Origin: an uncultured Clostridia bacterium
GTDB lineage: Bacteria > Bacillota > Clostridia > Oscillospirales > CAG-272
Length of the DNA stretch: 38,686 nt
Direction of reading: 5' to 3'
NCBI GenBank assembly: GCA_945929845.1
Contig: CAMEON010000016.1
Span: 1 to 38,686, forward strand
This document shows positions 23,366 through 33,942 of this stretch, in pieces (position 1 is the first letter of the stretch; every line of letters begins with the position of its first letter). The notes below the pieces were generated by a model. It did not search any database, was not told the DNA's origin, and saw only the letters and a program-made list of their open reading frames with translations. A program made the position numbers and the translations under genes.

Positions 23366-25141
23366 TTACTCTACATCCTGAAGCGCGTCGTAGCCTTCCT
23401 CGCCGGTTCTGACCTTGACGACATTCTCTACATTGTATACGAAGATCTTGCCGTCGCCGATATGGCCGGTGTAAAGGACTTTCTTAGCGGTCTCAATGAC
23501 CTGGGACACGGGCACCTTGCTGACCACAATATCCACCTGGATCTTGGGTAGCAGAGTGGCTTCAATGGCAACGCCACGGTAGAATTCCGGCTTGCCCTTC
23601 TGTGCGCCGCAACCCATGACATGGGACACGGTCATACCGGTGATGCCAATGGACATCATGGCAGATTTCAGAGCCTCCAGACGGGATTCCTTGCAGATGA
23701 TCTCGATCTTGGTCATACGGACACCGTCCTTCGGGGTATCGAAGGTGGGCATAGCCTTGACCTCCACAGCCTCGGCCACCGGGGTCTCGCCGGAAACGGC
23801 AACCACAGTACCCTCATCCGGAATAGCCTCCGGCTCAAAGACGAATCCGGCGTAGGCACTGGGCAGACCGTGCTCGGTGGAATCCAGACCGCCGATCTCT
23901 TCCTCACGGGACACACGCAGACCGAAGATCTTCTTGATGAGAAGGAAGGTGATGGTGATAAGCACAGCCGTGAAGGCGGCAGTTGCCAGAACGCCCAGCA
24001 CCTGCAGACCCAGCTGCTTGAAGCCGCCGCCGTAGAACAGACCCTCACCGGCGATCTGGTTGGCACCGAAGCTCTTGCCGTCCCCGATGCCTCTGGCGAA
24101 GGCAGGGGCGGTTTCCGTGGCGAACAGGCCAACGGCCAGCGTACCCCAGATACCGTTCATACAGTGGACAGCCACAGCACCCACCGGGTCGTCAATGTGC
24201 AGCTTGTGATCCAACAGCCAGACACCGAAGACCACCAGCACACCGGACACAGCACCGATGATGATGGAACCGAAGGCATCCACCACATCACAGCCGGCGG
24301 TGATAGCGACCAGACCGGCCAGGGAAGCATTGAGACACATGGACACATCAGGCTTGCCGTACTTGATCCAGGTGAAGATCATGCAGACCACGGTAGCCAC
24401 GGCAGGGGCGATGGTGGTGGTCACGAAGACGGAGCCCAGCTCCTCCACCGTGACAGCGGCGGCACCGTTGAAGCCGTACCAGCCGAGCCACAGGATGAAC
24501 ACACCAAGGCAACCGAGAGCCACATTGTGGCCGGGGAAGGCGTTGACCTTGACCACCTTACCGTCCCGCTTGACGAACTTGCCGATACGGGGGCCAAGGA
24601 GAGCCGCACCGATCAGGGCGCAGATACCGCCGACCATGTGAATGCAGTTGGAACCGGCGAAATCATGGAATCCAAGCTGAGCCAGCCAGCCGCCGCCCCA
24701 GGTCCAGTGAGCCTCGATGGGGTAGATAACAGCGGAGATAACGGCAGAGTAGACGCAGTAGGAAAGGAATTTGGTTCTCTCGGCCATGGCACCGGACACG
24801 ATGGTGGCGGTGGTGGCGCAGAACACCAGGTTGAAGACGAAGTTGGACCAGTCGAAGTTTGCATAGTCGGTAAAGATGTCAAAGCCGGGCTTTCCGATCA
24901 AGCCAACCAGATCCTCACCAAGCAGGAGGCTGAAGCCGATGACAATGAACACAACTGTCCCGATACAGAAGTCCATCAGGTTTTTCATCAGAATGTTGCC
25001 GGTGTTCTTGGCTCTTGTAAAGCCGGTCTCCACCATGGCAAAACCGGCTTGCATCCAGAAGACAAGTGCGGTGGCAATGAGGAACCAGACCCCGAATACC
25101 TCGCCGCTGACGACAGACAGTATACTATCAAGGACATCCAT
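23366..25141 (-). CDS. amt: Ammonium transporter fused to a C-terminal PII signalling domain
   Basis: 591 residues. Residues 1-410 are an Amt channel with about eleven membrane segments, the conserved D160, and the twin pore histidines H168 (NCIHMVGG) and H326 (AVHCMNG). Residues 411-472 are a soluble linker. Residues 475-591 are a whole PII (GlnB/GlnK) domain: the T-loop GAQKGKPEFYRGVAIEA with the tyrosine at 521 that is uridylylated in some bacteria, the B-loop TGHIGDGKIFV and the C-loop VRTGEEGYDAL. PII trimers normally plug Amt trimers when ADP is bound and 2-oxoglutarate is low; here sensor and channel are one chain. The start has GGAG nine bases upstream. It follows glnN by 66 bases. 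Confidence 0.95.
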   Translation of the reverse strand: MDVLDSILSVVSGEVFGVWFLIATALVFWMQAGFAMVETGFTRAKNTGNILMKNLMDFCIGTVVFIVIGFSLLLGEDLVGLIGKPGFDIFTDYANFDWSNFVFNLVFCATTATIVSGAMAERTKFLSYCVYSAVISAVIYPIEAHWTWGGGWLAQLGFHDFAGSNCIHMVGGICALIGAALLGPRIGKFVKRDGKVVKVNAFPGHNVALGCLGVFILWLGWYGFNGAAAVTVEELGSVFVTTTIAPAVATVVCMIFTWIKYGKPDVSMCLNASLAGLVAITAGCDVVDAFGSIIIGAVSGVLVVFGVWLLDHKLHIDDPVGAVAVHCMNGIWGTLAVGLFATETAPAFARGIGDGKSFGANQIAGEGLFYGGGFKQLGLQVLGVLATAAFTAVLITITFLLIKKIFGLRVSREEEIGGLDSTEHGLPSAYAGFVFEPEAIPDEGTVVAVSGETPVAEAVEVKAMPTFDTPKDGVRMTKIEIICKESRLEALKSAMMSIGITGMTVSHVMGCGAQKGKPEFYRGVAIEATLLPKIQVDIVVSKVPVSQVIETAKKVLYTGHIGDGKIFVYNVENVVKVRTGEEGYDALQDVE

Positions 25142-25207
25142 AATAATATCTCCTTATATTCAGTTGTAAAAGAAATGGGTTTTGTAACAGGGGAACCACC
25201 GGATCAC

Positions 25208-27301
<2,094 letters not shown>

Positions 27302-27372
27302 GGTACATTCTCCTTTATACAAAATGGCGGCAAGGGTTCCTCTGGGATCGGCAGGTAAACCAACCCACCATG

Positions 27373-27448
27373 ACGACGCCCTTGTCGCTTCCTGATTCCA
27401 AAACAAAAGCCACAGACAAATTCCCATTGCCTGCGGCATCCTTGTCGC
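27373..27448 (-). ncRNA. glnN leader: two hexaloop hairpins, candidate ANTAR target
   Basis: The 11-mer AAGCGACAAGG occurs twice on the minus strand (27450-27440 and 27390-27380), exactly 60 bases apart. Each copy starts a hairpin with a six-base loop: GCGAC-AAGGAT-GCCGC (27448-27433, one A-C mismatch) and GCGAC-AAGGGC-GTCGT (27388-27373). Both loops have A at position 1 and G at position 4, the known recognition rule for ANTAR antiterminators. The 3' arm of the first overlaps the 5' arm of the terminator at 27400-27437. The intervening terminator is not the textbook tandem layout, so this is a candidate only. Confidence 0.5.
27400..27437 (-). terminator. Leader terminator (attenuator) upstream of glnN
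   Basis: On the minus strand GCCGCAGGCAA (27437-27427) pairs with TTGTCTGTGGC (27419-27409) over 11 positions, two of them G-U, with a 7-base loop, followed directly by TTTTGTTTT (27408-27400). It lies after the promoter and about 100 bases before the glnN start, so it must be read through for operon expression. Confidence 0.75.
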
Positions 27449-27459
27449 TTTGTGGCCAC

Positions 27460-27488
27460 ATTATAGCACAGCCATTGCCGTTTGTCAA
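27460..27488 (-). promoter_or_regulatory. Consensus promoter of the glnN operon
   Basis: On the minus strand TTGACA (27488-27483), 17 bases, TATAAT (27465-27460) with TGC just before (extended -10). Expected start near 27453. Confidence 0.9.
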
Positions 27489-27532
27489 GGGGGTATGGAA
27501 AAAAATACGACAAATTTTTTCACAAATACCCA

Positions 27533-27561
27533 TTGACAAACCGGCGGAAATAGTGTATACT
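27533..27561 (+). promoter_or_regulatory. Promoter of the glnA-ANTAR unit
   Basis: TTGACA (27533-27538), 17 bases, TATACT (27556-27561). It is divergent from the glnN promoter, with 44 bases between the two -35 boxes. Confidence 0.85.
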
Positions 27562-27567
27562 TTCCCA

Positions 27568-27818
27568 ATATGAGACAAGAGCAGGAATGTATACTGGCGT
27601 GGCACGGATTCTAAGAAAACACTGATTGAATGAGGTGGTACAGATTCGGTGCAGATTTTTTTCGTCTGCGCTTGCGAAAAATGCAAGATGTACTGGATGT
27701 ACATCCAGTTTTTCGGCAAGAAGCAGGCGGGAAAAGATGTGCCGAAGATGTGTCGCCGAATCAATCAGCGGTTCCCTAATCAGGGACATTCCTTTGATTT
27801 TGTGCGGGAGGTTTTGCT
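27568..27818 (+). ncRNA. Long structured leader of glnA, possible attenuator
   Basis: About 250 bases without an established gene. CTTGC/GCAAG (27671-27687) is followed by two mutually exclusive hairpins sharing one arm: ACTGGAT-GTAC-ATCCAGT (27692-27709), which runs into TTTTT like a terminator, and GATGTAC-TGGAT-GTACATC (27687-27705). CGGCA/TGCCG (27714-27745) and TCCCT/AGGGA (about 27773-27786) follow. A possible small frame begins at GTG 27649 with GAGGTGG ten bases upstream and carries C-x-C-x2-C, but it overlaps the glnA start; I do not call it. Confidence 0.5.
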
Positions 27819-29012
27819 ATGCTGTACACAGCGGATGAGGTTTTTGATTTCGTGGAGCAGGAGGATGTGAAGTTCATCCGTCTTTCCTTCTGCGATATAT
27901 ATGGAAAGCAGAAGAATATCTCCATACTCCCCAGTGAGCTGCGGCGTGCGTTTGAACACGGCATCTCCTTTGATGCCTCTGCCATCTGCGGATTTGGGGA
28001 GGCGGTTCACTCCGACCTGCTGCTGTTCCCCAATCCCTCCACATTGAATATCCTGCCTTGGCGGCCTACCCACGGGAAGGTGGTGCGTATGTTCTGCGAT
28101 ATCCGCTACCCGGACGGCACGCCCTTTGAGCGGGACTGCCGCATGATCCTGCGCCGGGCGGCGGAGGAGGCCGCCAAGCGGGGGCTGACCGTCCGCTTCG
28201 GCCCGGAGTTTGAATTTTATCTTTTCAAGACGGACGAGGACGGCGAACCGACCAGAGTCCCGCTGGATCATGCGGGATACATGGATGTGGCCCCGGAGGA
28301 CAGGGGAGAGAATGTACGCCGGGAGATATGCCTGACCCTGTTGGATATGGGCGTACAGCCGGAAAGCTCTCACCACGAGGAGGGTCCCGGCCAGAATGAG
28401 ATCGACTTCCGGTACAGCGATGCCATGACCGCCGCCGACAACGCTATGAATTTCATCACGGTGGTCAAAGCCATCTCTGGACGCAACGGTCTGTATGCCG
28501 ACTTCTCACCCAAGCCGCTGGAGGGTGAGAGCGGCAATGGTCTGCATATCAATATTTCTCTGGAGAGCCGGGACGGGGTGGACTACACCTCTGCCTTCAT
28601 GGCGGGAATCATAGAGCATATCCGGGAGATCACTGCTTTCCTCAACCCCACGGAGGCTTCCTACAGGCGTTTGGGGGAAAAGAAGGCCCCCCGGTACATC
28701 ACCTGGTCCCCGGAGAACCGCTCCCAGCTCATCCGGATCCCCGCCGCCAAAGGCCCCTATCAGCGGTTCGAGCTGCGTTCCCCCGATCCCATGACCAATC
28801 CCTACCTGGCCTTTGCCCTCCTGATCTATGCCGGCCTTGACGGCGTGGAGCAGGGACTGACACCGCCGGAAGCCGTGGATGTGAATCTCTATACCGCCGA
28901 TGCGTCCGTCACCGACAGCTTGCCTCGCCTGCCCGGGAGCCTGGCCGAGGCCCGGGAGGAGGCGCTCCGCAGTCCACTGGTACAGCGGGTGCTTCCTGGG
29001 TTTTTAGGGTGA
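27819..29012 (+). CDS. glnA: Short GlnA-like (type I) glutamine synthetase family protein
   Basis: 397 residues against about 444 for GSI-alpha. The beta-grasp domain (VKFIRLSFCDIYGKQKNI) and catalytic domain are both present: GPEFEFYLF, SSHHEEGPGQNEIDFRY, SGNGLHINISL, NPTEASYRRLG and IRIPAAKGPYQRFELRS. Compared with GSI-alpha it lacks about ten residues in the central loop (before AFMAGIIEHI) and about 30 at the C-terminus, the part that in Bacillus GS helps contact regulators. GPGQNEIDF has N where H is usual. It may be an active synthetase, a gamma-glutamyl ligase for another amine, or a nitrogen sensor for the adjoining ANTAR protein, which starts 19 bases after it. GSIII is encoded next door, so it is probably not the main enzyme. 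Confidence 0.85.
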   Translation: MLYTADEVFDFVEQEDVKFIRLSFCDIYGKQKNISILPSELRRAFEHGISFDASAICGFGEAVHSDLLLFPNPSTLNILPWRPTHGKVVRMFCDIRYPDGTPFERDCRMILRRAAEEAAKRGLTVRFGPEFEFYLFKTDEDGEPTRVPLDHAGYMDVAPEDRGENVRREICLTLLDMGVQPESSHHEEGPGQNEIDFRYSDAMTAADNAMNFITVVKAISGRNGLYADFSPKPLEGESGNGLHINISLESRDGVDYTSAFMAGIIEHIREITAFLNPTEASYRRLGEKKAPRYITWSPENRSQLIRIPAAKGPYQRFELRSPDPMTNPYLAFALLIYAGLDGVEQGLTPPEAVDVNLYTADASVTDSLPRLPGSLAEAREEALRSPLVQRVLPGFLG

Positions 29013-29031
29013 GTAGCGGGGACAACACGCT

Positions 29032-29616
29032 ATGAATACGCCCAAACCTGTCCGGCGCGTCCTTGTGGTGTCAGGCAACCGGCAGATACATGAATTTGTG
29101 ACCGGGATCCTGCCCGGCGACTCCTTTGAGCCGATATCCTACGCCTCCTCGGTGGGGGAGGCCAAGCGACTCCTCCTGACATCGGAGTTCGACATTCTGA
29201 TCGTCAATACCCCGCTTCCCGATGAGTTCGGCGCAGACTTCGCCCTGGATGCATCCACCAGAAATGTGGGGGTGCTGTTGCTCTGTAAGAACGAGGTGTA
29301 CGACCAGCTGGCCGATAAGGTGGAGGACTACGGGGTGCTGACCCTGCCAAAGCCCACCACAAAGCAGGCCATATATACAGCGGTACGCCTTCTCTCGGCC
29401 GTGGCGGCCAGGTTCGCCGCACTGGAGAAGAAGAATAAATCCCTGCAAGAGAAGATGGCGGACATCCGGGTGGTCAACCGTGCCAAGTGGTTGCTCATTG
29501 AGCACCTGGGCATGAGCGAGAAGGATGCCCACTACCATTTGGAAAAGCAGGCCATGGATATGCGGCTGTCCCGGCGGGAAGTGGCCGAGTACATCATCCG
29601 CACCTACGATAAATAG
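29032..29616 (+). CDS. ANTAR-domain antitermination regulator with degenerate receiver
   Basis: 194 residues. Residues 8-120 fold like a response-regulator receiver, but the phospho-acceptor position is N59 (DILIVNTPLP) and the N-terminal acidic pair is replaced by S-G-N (LVVSGN); the lysine of LPKP (K107) remains. A coiled coil spans about 122-142. The ANTAR domain fills 138-192 (VVNRAKWLLIEHLGMSEKDA, then RLSRREVAEYII). ANTAR proteins bind paired RNA hairpins and stop intrinsic terminators from forming. Phosphorylation control seems impossible here; the neighbouring GlnA-like protein is a plausible partner. It may act on the glnN leader across the divergent promoter. Confidence 0.92.
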   Translation: MNTPKPVRRVLVVSGNRQIHEFVTGILPGDSFEPISYASSVGEAKRLLLTSEFDILIVNTPLPDEFGADFALDASTRNVGVLLLCKNEVYDQLADKVEDYGVLTLPKPTTKQAIYTAVRLLSAVAARFAALEKKNKSLQEKMADIRVVNRAKWLLIEHLGMSEKDAHYHLEKQAMDMRLSRREVAEYIIRTYDK

Positions 29617-29627
29617 AACCGGACAAA

Positions 29628-29680
29628 GGCGTTCGGCAAGAGGGGGGGAAGCATCCCCTCCTGCCGCCGCCTTTTCTTTT
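29628..29680 (+). terminator. Terminator of the glnA-ANTAR unit
   Basis: A compound stem of about 15 pairs: GGCG/CGCC, CGGCA/TGCCG and GAGGGG/CCCCTC (29628-29671), followed by TTTTCTTTT. A short A/T hairpin (CTTTT/AAAAG) follows before pyrG. Confidence 0.88.
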
Positions 29681-29682
29681 GA

Positions 29683-31335
<1,653 letters not shown>

Positions 31336-31345
31336 CGGGGCATGG

Positions 31346-31374
31346 TGCGCCTGACACCGTGCGGGTCAGGCGCA
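31346..31374. terminator. Hairpin between converging pyrG and membrane-protein genes
   Basis: A perfect 10-bp stem TGCGCCTGAC (31346-31355) with GTCAGGCGCA (31365-31374). No T-run follows on either strand, so it is either a weak terminator or a 3'-end-protecting hairpin. Confidence 0.5.
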
Positions 31375-31381
31375 GACCCTG

Positions 31382-31789
31382 TCAACAGACACCGTCAAAA
31401 TGCTTCTTCAAGGCACGGCATACCGGACAGATGGCCGCCGATAGCAGGCACCAGAGCAGGGAATACAAAAGGCAGATCTGTCCCATCAGGTTGAACCGCA
31501 GGCCGGAATAATCCCATACCTGCCAGCCCAAGAGCAGATTGACCACCACCCCCACGGCGAACTCCACGGTTGTGATGATGCCGGAGCAGATGACAGACCG
31601 CACCGCCAGGCAGTGCCGCTCTCCGGCGTGAACCCTGTAGATCAGCGGCAGGCAGACCCCGCCGGCCAGCGTCATGCTCCAGTGGGTGTGGCCCCGCCAC
31701 AGGATCTCCAGGAGCGAATACCCTGCCGCCCCGATGACAGCCACCCATGCGTACTCTCTGACCTTCCCCGCAGTAATATGCTTCATCAT
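31382..31789 (-). CDS. Small membrane protein of the putative ABC-transporter type IV (CmpB-like) family
   Basis: 135 residues, about four membrane segments. The segment VWDYSGLRFNLMGQICLLYSLLW is cut here to its diagnostic part WDYSGLRFNLMGQICL, which matches the membrane family annotated as putative ABC transporter permease (PF06541). No ATPase gene is nearby and the family's function is unproven. The ATG at 31789 has GAGG eight bases upstream; an in-frame GTG at 31798 overlaps that site. Faces away from the T-box operon. Confidence 0.75.
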   Translation of the reverse strand: MMKHITAGKVREYAWVAVIGAAGYSLLEILWRGHTHWSMTLAGGVCLPLIYRVHAGERHCLAVRSVICSGIITTVEFAVGVVVNLLLGWQVWDYSGLRFNLMGQICLLYSLLWCLLSAAICPVCRALKKHFDGVC

Positions 31790-31851
31790 GACAAACACCT
31801 CATATACTTCGCCCGCAGGCGTTTGACATTAGTTTCCCCCATAGCCTCCCA

Positions 31852-31880
31852 CTTATACCCGCAGGAGCCGGTTTTGCAAA
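31852..31880 (-). promoter_or_regulatory. Possible promoter of the CmpB-like gene
   Basis: On the minus strand TTTGCA (31880-31875), 17 bases, TATAAG (31857-31852). Two mismatches in total from favourable sequence make this a moderate prediction. Confidence 0.45.
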
Positions 31881-31929
31881 TGACATAAAAAAGTGTTTTC
31901 TGACAGGCATGAATCTGTCGAAATGGCTA

Positions 31930-31958
31930 TTGACATACCCGGGGATGTATGGTATAAT
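31930..31958 (+). promoter_or_regulatory. Consensus promoter of the T-box ilvA-leu operon
   Basis: TTGACA (31930-31935), 17 bases, TATAAT (31953-31958). Expected start near 31965, at the foot of the T-box leader. Confidence 0.93.
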
Positions 31959-31964
31959 AACGGC

Positions 31965-32268
31965 GGGTAGGGGGTCGTGTCTCCTCTTCCCATAAAGGCT
32001 ATGACGAAGATGGTGAGGATCGGTTTTTTCAGAGAGTCGATGGGTGGTGCGAATCGACAGAAGCGGTTCCTCTTGGCCTCTCACTTCCGAGCCGGAAAGC
32101 TGAACCCCACAGGGCAGTAGGTTTTCCCGTACTTGTTGCGTTAAAACAAAGGGATGATTCCGTCCCGTGAGGGGCAGTCGCAAGACTGCAATTTGAGTGG
32201 TACCGCGCGTGCGAAACTGAAGCTTGCACCCGTCTCAAAGCAATGCGCTTTGGGGTGGGTGTTTTTTT
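31965..32268 (+). ncRNA. T-box leader RNA, leucine (CUC) specifier likely
   Basis: The T-box sequence GAGTGGTACCGCG (32195-32207) is unmistakable, with bulge UGGU that would pair with the ACCA end of an uncharged tRNA. Stem I has GAAG (32006-32009) pairing with CTTC (32084-32087), a GTGA loop-E-like segment, the AGAGAG run and an apical stem GTCGAT/ATCGAC (32036-32058). On the 3' side of the specifier loop, the triplet just before A and the base stem is CTC (32080-32082); the overlapping CTC at 32078 gives the same amino acid. Leucine fits the leuACDB genes. The specifier assignment is hand-folded. Confidence 0.9.
32227..32268 (+). terminator. T-box terminator
   Basis: A continuous 15-pair stem from CACCCGTCTCAAAGC (32227-32241) with GCTTTGGGGTGGGTG (32247-32261), including three G-U pairs, followed by seven T. 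It competes with the antiterminator formed by the T-box. Confidence 0.92.
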
Positions 32269-32342
32269 ATACCCGGCCACTGCCGCCCTGTCCCGTGAAA
32301 CCGGTCAGGTCAAGACTTACAACAATGAAGGAGATAAATCAC

Positions 32343-33542
32343 ATGCTGTCATTGGATATGGTATTCAATGCCCAGATGGTGCTGAAGAAGATCATCCGGG
32401 AAACATCCCTGGTACAGGCCTACGGCATTGCGCCGCAGTGCCACCTGTACCTGAAGCCGGAGAATCTGCAGATCACCGGCTCGTTCAAGGTCAGAGGAGC
32501 CGGCTACAAGATCGCCACCCTCTCCGACGAGGAAAAACAGCGGGGCGTCATCGCCTGCTCCGCCGGAAACCATGCCCAGGGCGTGGCGCTGGCCGCCTCC
32601 AAGAACGGGATCAAGTCCCTGATCTGCCTGCCGGATACGGCACCTATCTCAAAGATCGAGGCGACCAAGGGGTACGGTGCAGAGGTGTGCCTGGTGGCCG
32701 GGTGCTATGACGACGCCTACAACCGGACCCTGGAGCTGAAGGAGGAGAAGGGGTATACCTTCGTCCACCCCTTCGACGATGAGGGCGTCATCGCCGGGCA
32801 GGGAACCATTGGACTGGAGATCCTGCATGATCTGGACAACATTGATGCTGTGATCGTTCCGGTGGGCGGCGGCGGACTGATCTCCGGCATTGCCTACACC
32901 ATCAAATCTGTCCGGCCCTCGGTGAAGGTGTACGGTGTGCAGACCACGGGGGCACCCAGCATGTATAACTCCATCCGGGACGGCAAGATCCAGTGCCTGC
33001 CCTCGGTACATACCATCGCCGACGGCATCGCCGTCAAACAGCCGGGAGTCAACACCTTCCGCTATGTCAGCGAGTATGTGGATGACCTGGCCCTGGTCAC
33101 AGAGGACGAGGTGTCCTCCGCCATCCTGGCCCTCATCGAGAAGCAGAAGATGATCGCCGAGGGGGCCGGAGCCGCCGCTGTGGCCGCCGTCATGTTCGAT
33201 AAGTTCCCCATTAAGGGAAAAAATGTGGTCAGCGTGGTATCCGGCGGCAACATTGATGTGACCAGCCTGTCCCGGGTCATCGAGCGGGGTCTTATCAAGT
33301 CCGGCCGCTCCAGCAACCTGCTCATCGAGCTGGTAGACAAGCCGGGACAGCTGAAGGATGTGTCCCGCATCATCGCCGACTGCGGCGGCAATGTCACCAG
33401 CGTACACCACGAGCGCACCGGCGACACCGAGAGCGTCAACGGTTGTTACCTGCGGATCCATATGGAGACCAGAAACTATGAGCACGCCCAGCTGATCACC
33501 CAGTCCCTGAAGGACGAAGGGTTCAAAATTATTCATGAGTAA
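32343..33542 (+). CDS. ilvA: Threonine ammonia-lyase with one C-terminal ACT domain
   Basis: 399 residues. This PLP enzyme turns threonine into 2-oxobutanoate and ammonia, the first step to isoleucine. The PLP lysine is K49 in ITGSFKVRGAG; the phosphate-binding loop is PVGGGGLISG and CSAGNHAQG is conserved. Residues from about 322 form a single ACT domain (NLLIELVDKPGQLKDVSRII), as in the shorter, Clostridia-common enzymes. The ATG at 32343 was chosen for AAGGAG nine bases upstream; the longer open frame runs back through the T-box. First gene of the operon, 13 bases before ridA, which destroys the enamine this enzyme releases. Confidence 0.94.
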   Translation: MLSLDMVFNAQMVLKKIIRETSLVQAYGIAPQCHLYLKPENLQITGSFKVRGAGYKIATLSDEEKQRGVIACSAGNHAQGVALAASKNGIKSLICLPDTAPISKIEATKGYGAEVCLVAGCYDDAYNRTLELKEEKGYTFVHPFDDEGVIAGQGTIGLEILHDLDNIDAVIVPVGGGGLISGIAYTIKSVRPSVKVYGVQTTGAPSMYNSIRDGKIQCLPSVHTIADGIAVKQPGVNTFRYVSEYVDDLALVTEDEVSSAILALIEKQKMIAEGAGAAAVAAVMFDKFPIKGKNVVSVVSGGNIDVTSLSRVIERGLIKSGRSSNLLIELVDKPGQLKDVSRIIADCGGNVTSVHHERTGDTESVNGCYLRIHMETRNYEHAQLITQSLKDEGFKIIHE

Positions 33543-33555
33543 GGAGAAATATAGT

Positions 33556-33939
33556 ATGAGCAAGATGATCTACACGAACAAGGCACCGGAGGCCGTAGGG
33601 CCTTACTCTCAGGCCGTTGTCGTCGGCAACATGGTGTACACCTCCGGGCAGATCGCCATCAACCCCGCCACCGGCGCAGTGGAGGCGGACACCATCGAGG
33701 GACAGACCGAGCAGATCTGCAAGAACCTGTCTGCCGTGCTGGAGGCGGCCGGCTCCTCCCTGGAAAAGGTGGTCAAGACTACCTGCTTCCTGGCGGATAT
33801 GGGGGACTTCGCCGCATTCAACGCCGTGTATGCCAAGTATTTTGTGACCAAGCCTGCCCGCTCCTGCGTGGCTGTGAAGCAGCTGCCCAAGAATGTGCTG
33901 GCTGAGGTGGAGGTCATTGCCGAGGGAGGAGGAGTCTGA
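33556..33939 (+). CDS. ridA: RidA family 2-iminopropanoate/2-iminobutanoate deaminase
   Basis: 127 residues. It hydrolyses reactive enamine/imine intermediates released by PLP enzymes such as IlvA, protecting other PLP enzymes. Signatures are APEAVGPYSQAVVVGNMVY, SGQIAINP and the C-terminal PARSCVAVKQLPKNVLAEVE with the substrate-binding arginine and the glutamate near the end. The ATG at 33556 was chosen for AAGGAG about ten bases upstream; an in-frame ATG at 33535 overlaps ilvA. It follows ilvA by 13 bases and precedes leuA by three. Confidence 0.96.
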   Translation: MSKMIYTNKAPEAVGPYSQAVVVGNMVYTSGQIAINPATGAVEADTIEGQTEQICKNLSAVLEAAGSSLEKVVKTTCFLADMGDFAAFNAVYAKYFVTKPARSCVAVKQLPKNVLAEVEVIAEGGGV

Positions 33940-33942
33940 GGA

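Noticed and set aside
27302..27460. Glutamine riboswitch (glnA RNA) in the glnN leader
   Set aside because: The known glutamine-binding RNA core is not recognisable; the hexaloop and terminator arrangement explains the structure better.
27649..27870. Possible 73-residue leader peptide starting at GTG with a Cys-rich start
   Set aside because: A plausible ribosome site exists, but it overlaps glnA in another frame, contains the hairpins and resembles no protein I know; left as a note in the leader entry.
32019..32021. ATC (isoleucine) as the T-box specifier
   Set aside because: This triplet is on the 5' strand of Stem I, whereas the specifier sits on the 3' strand just before the base helix, where CTC is found.
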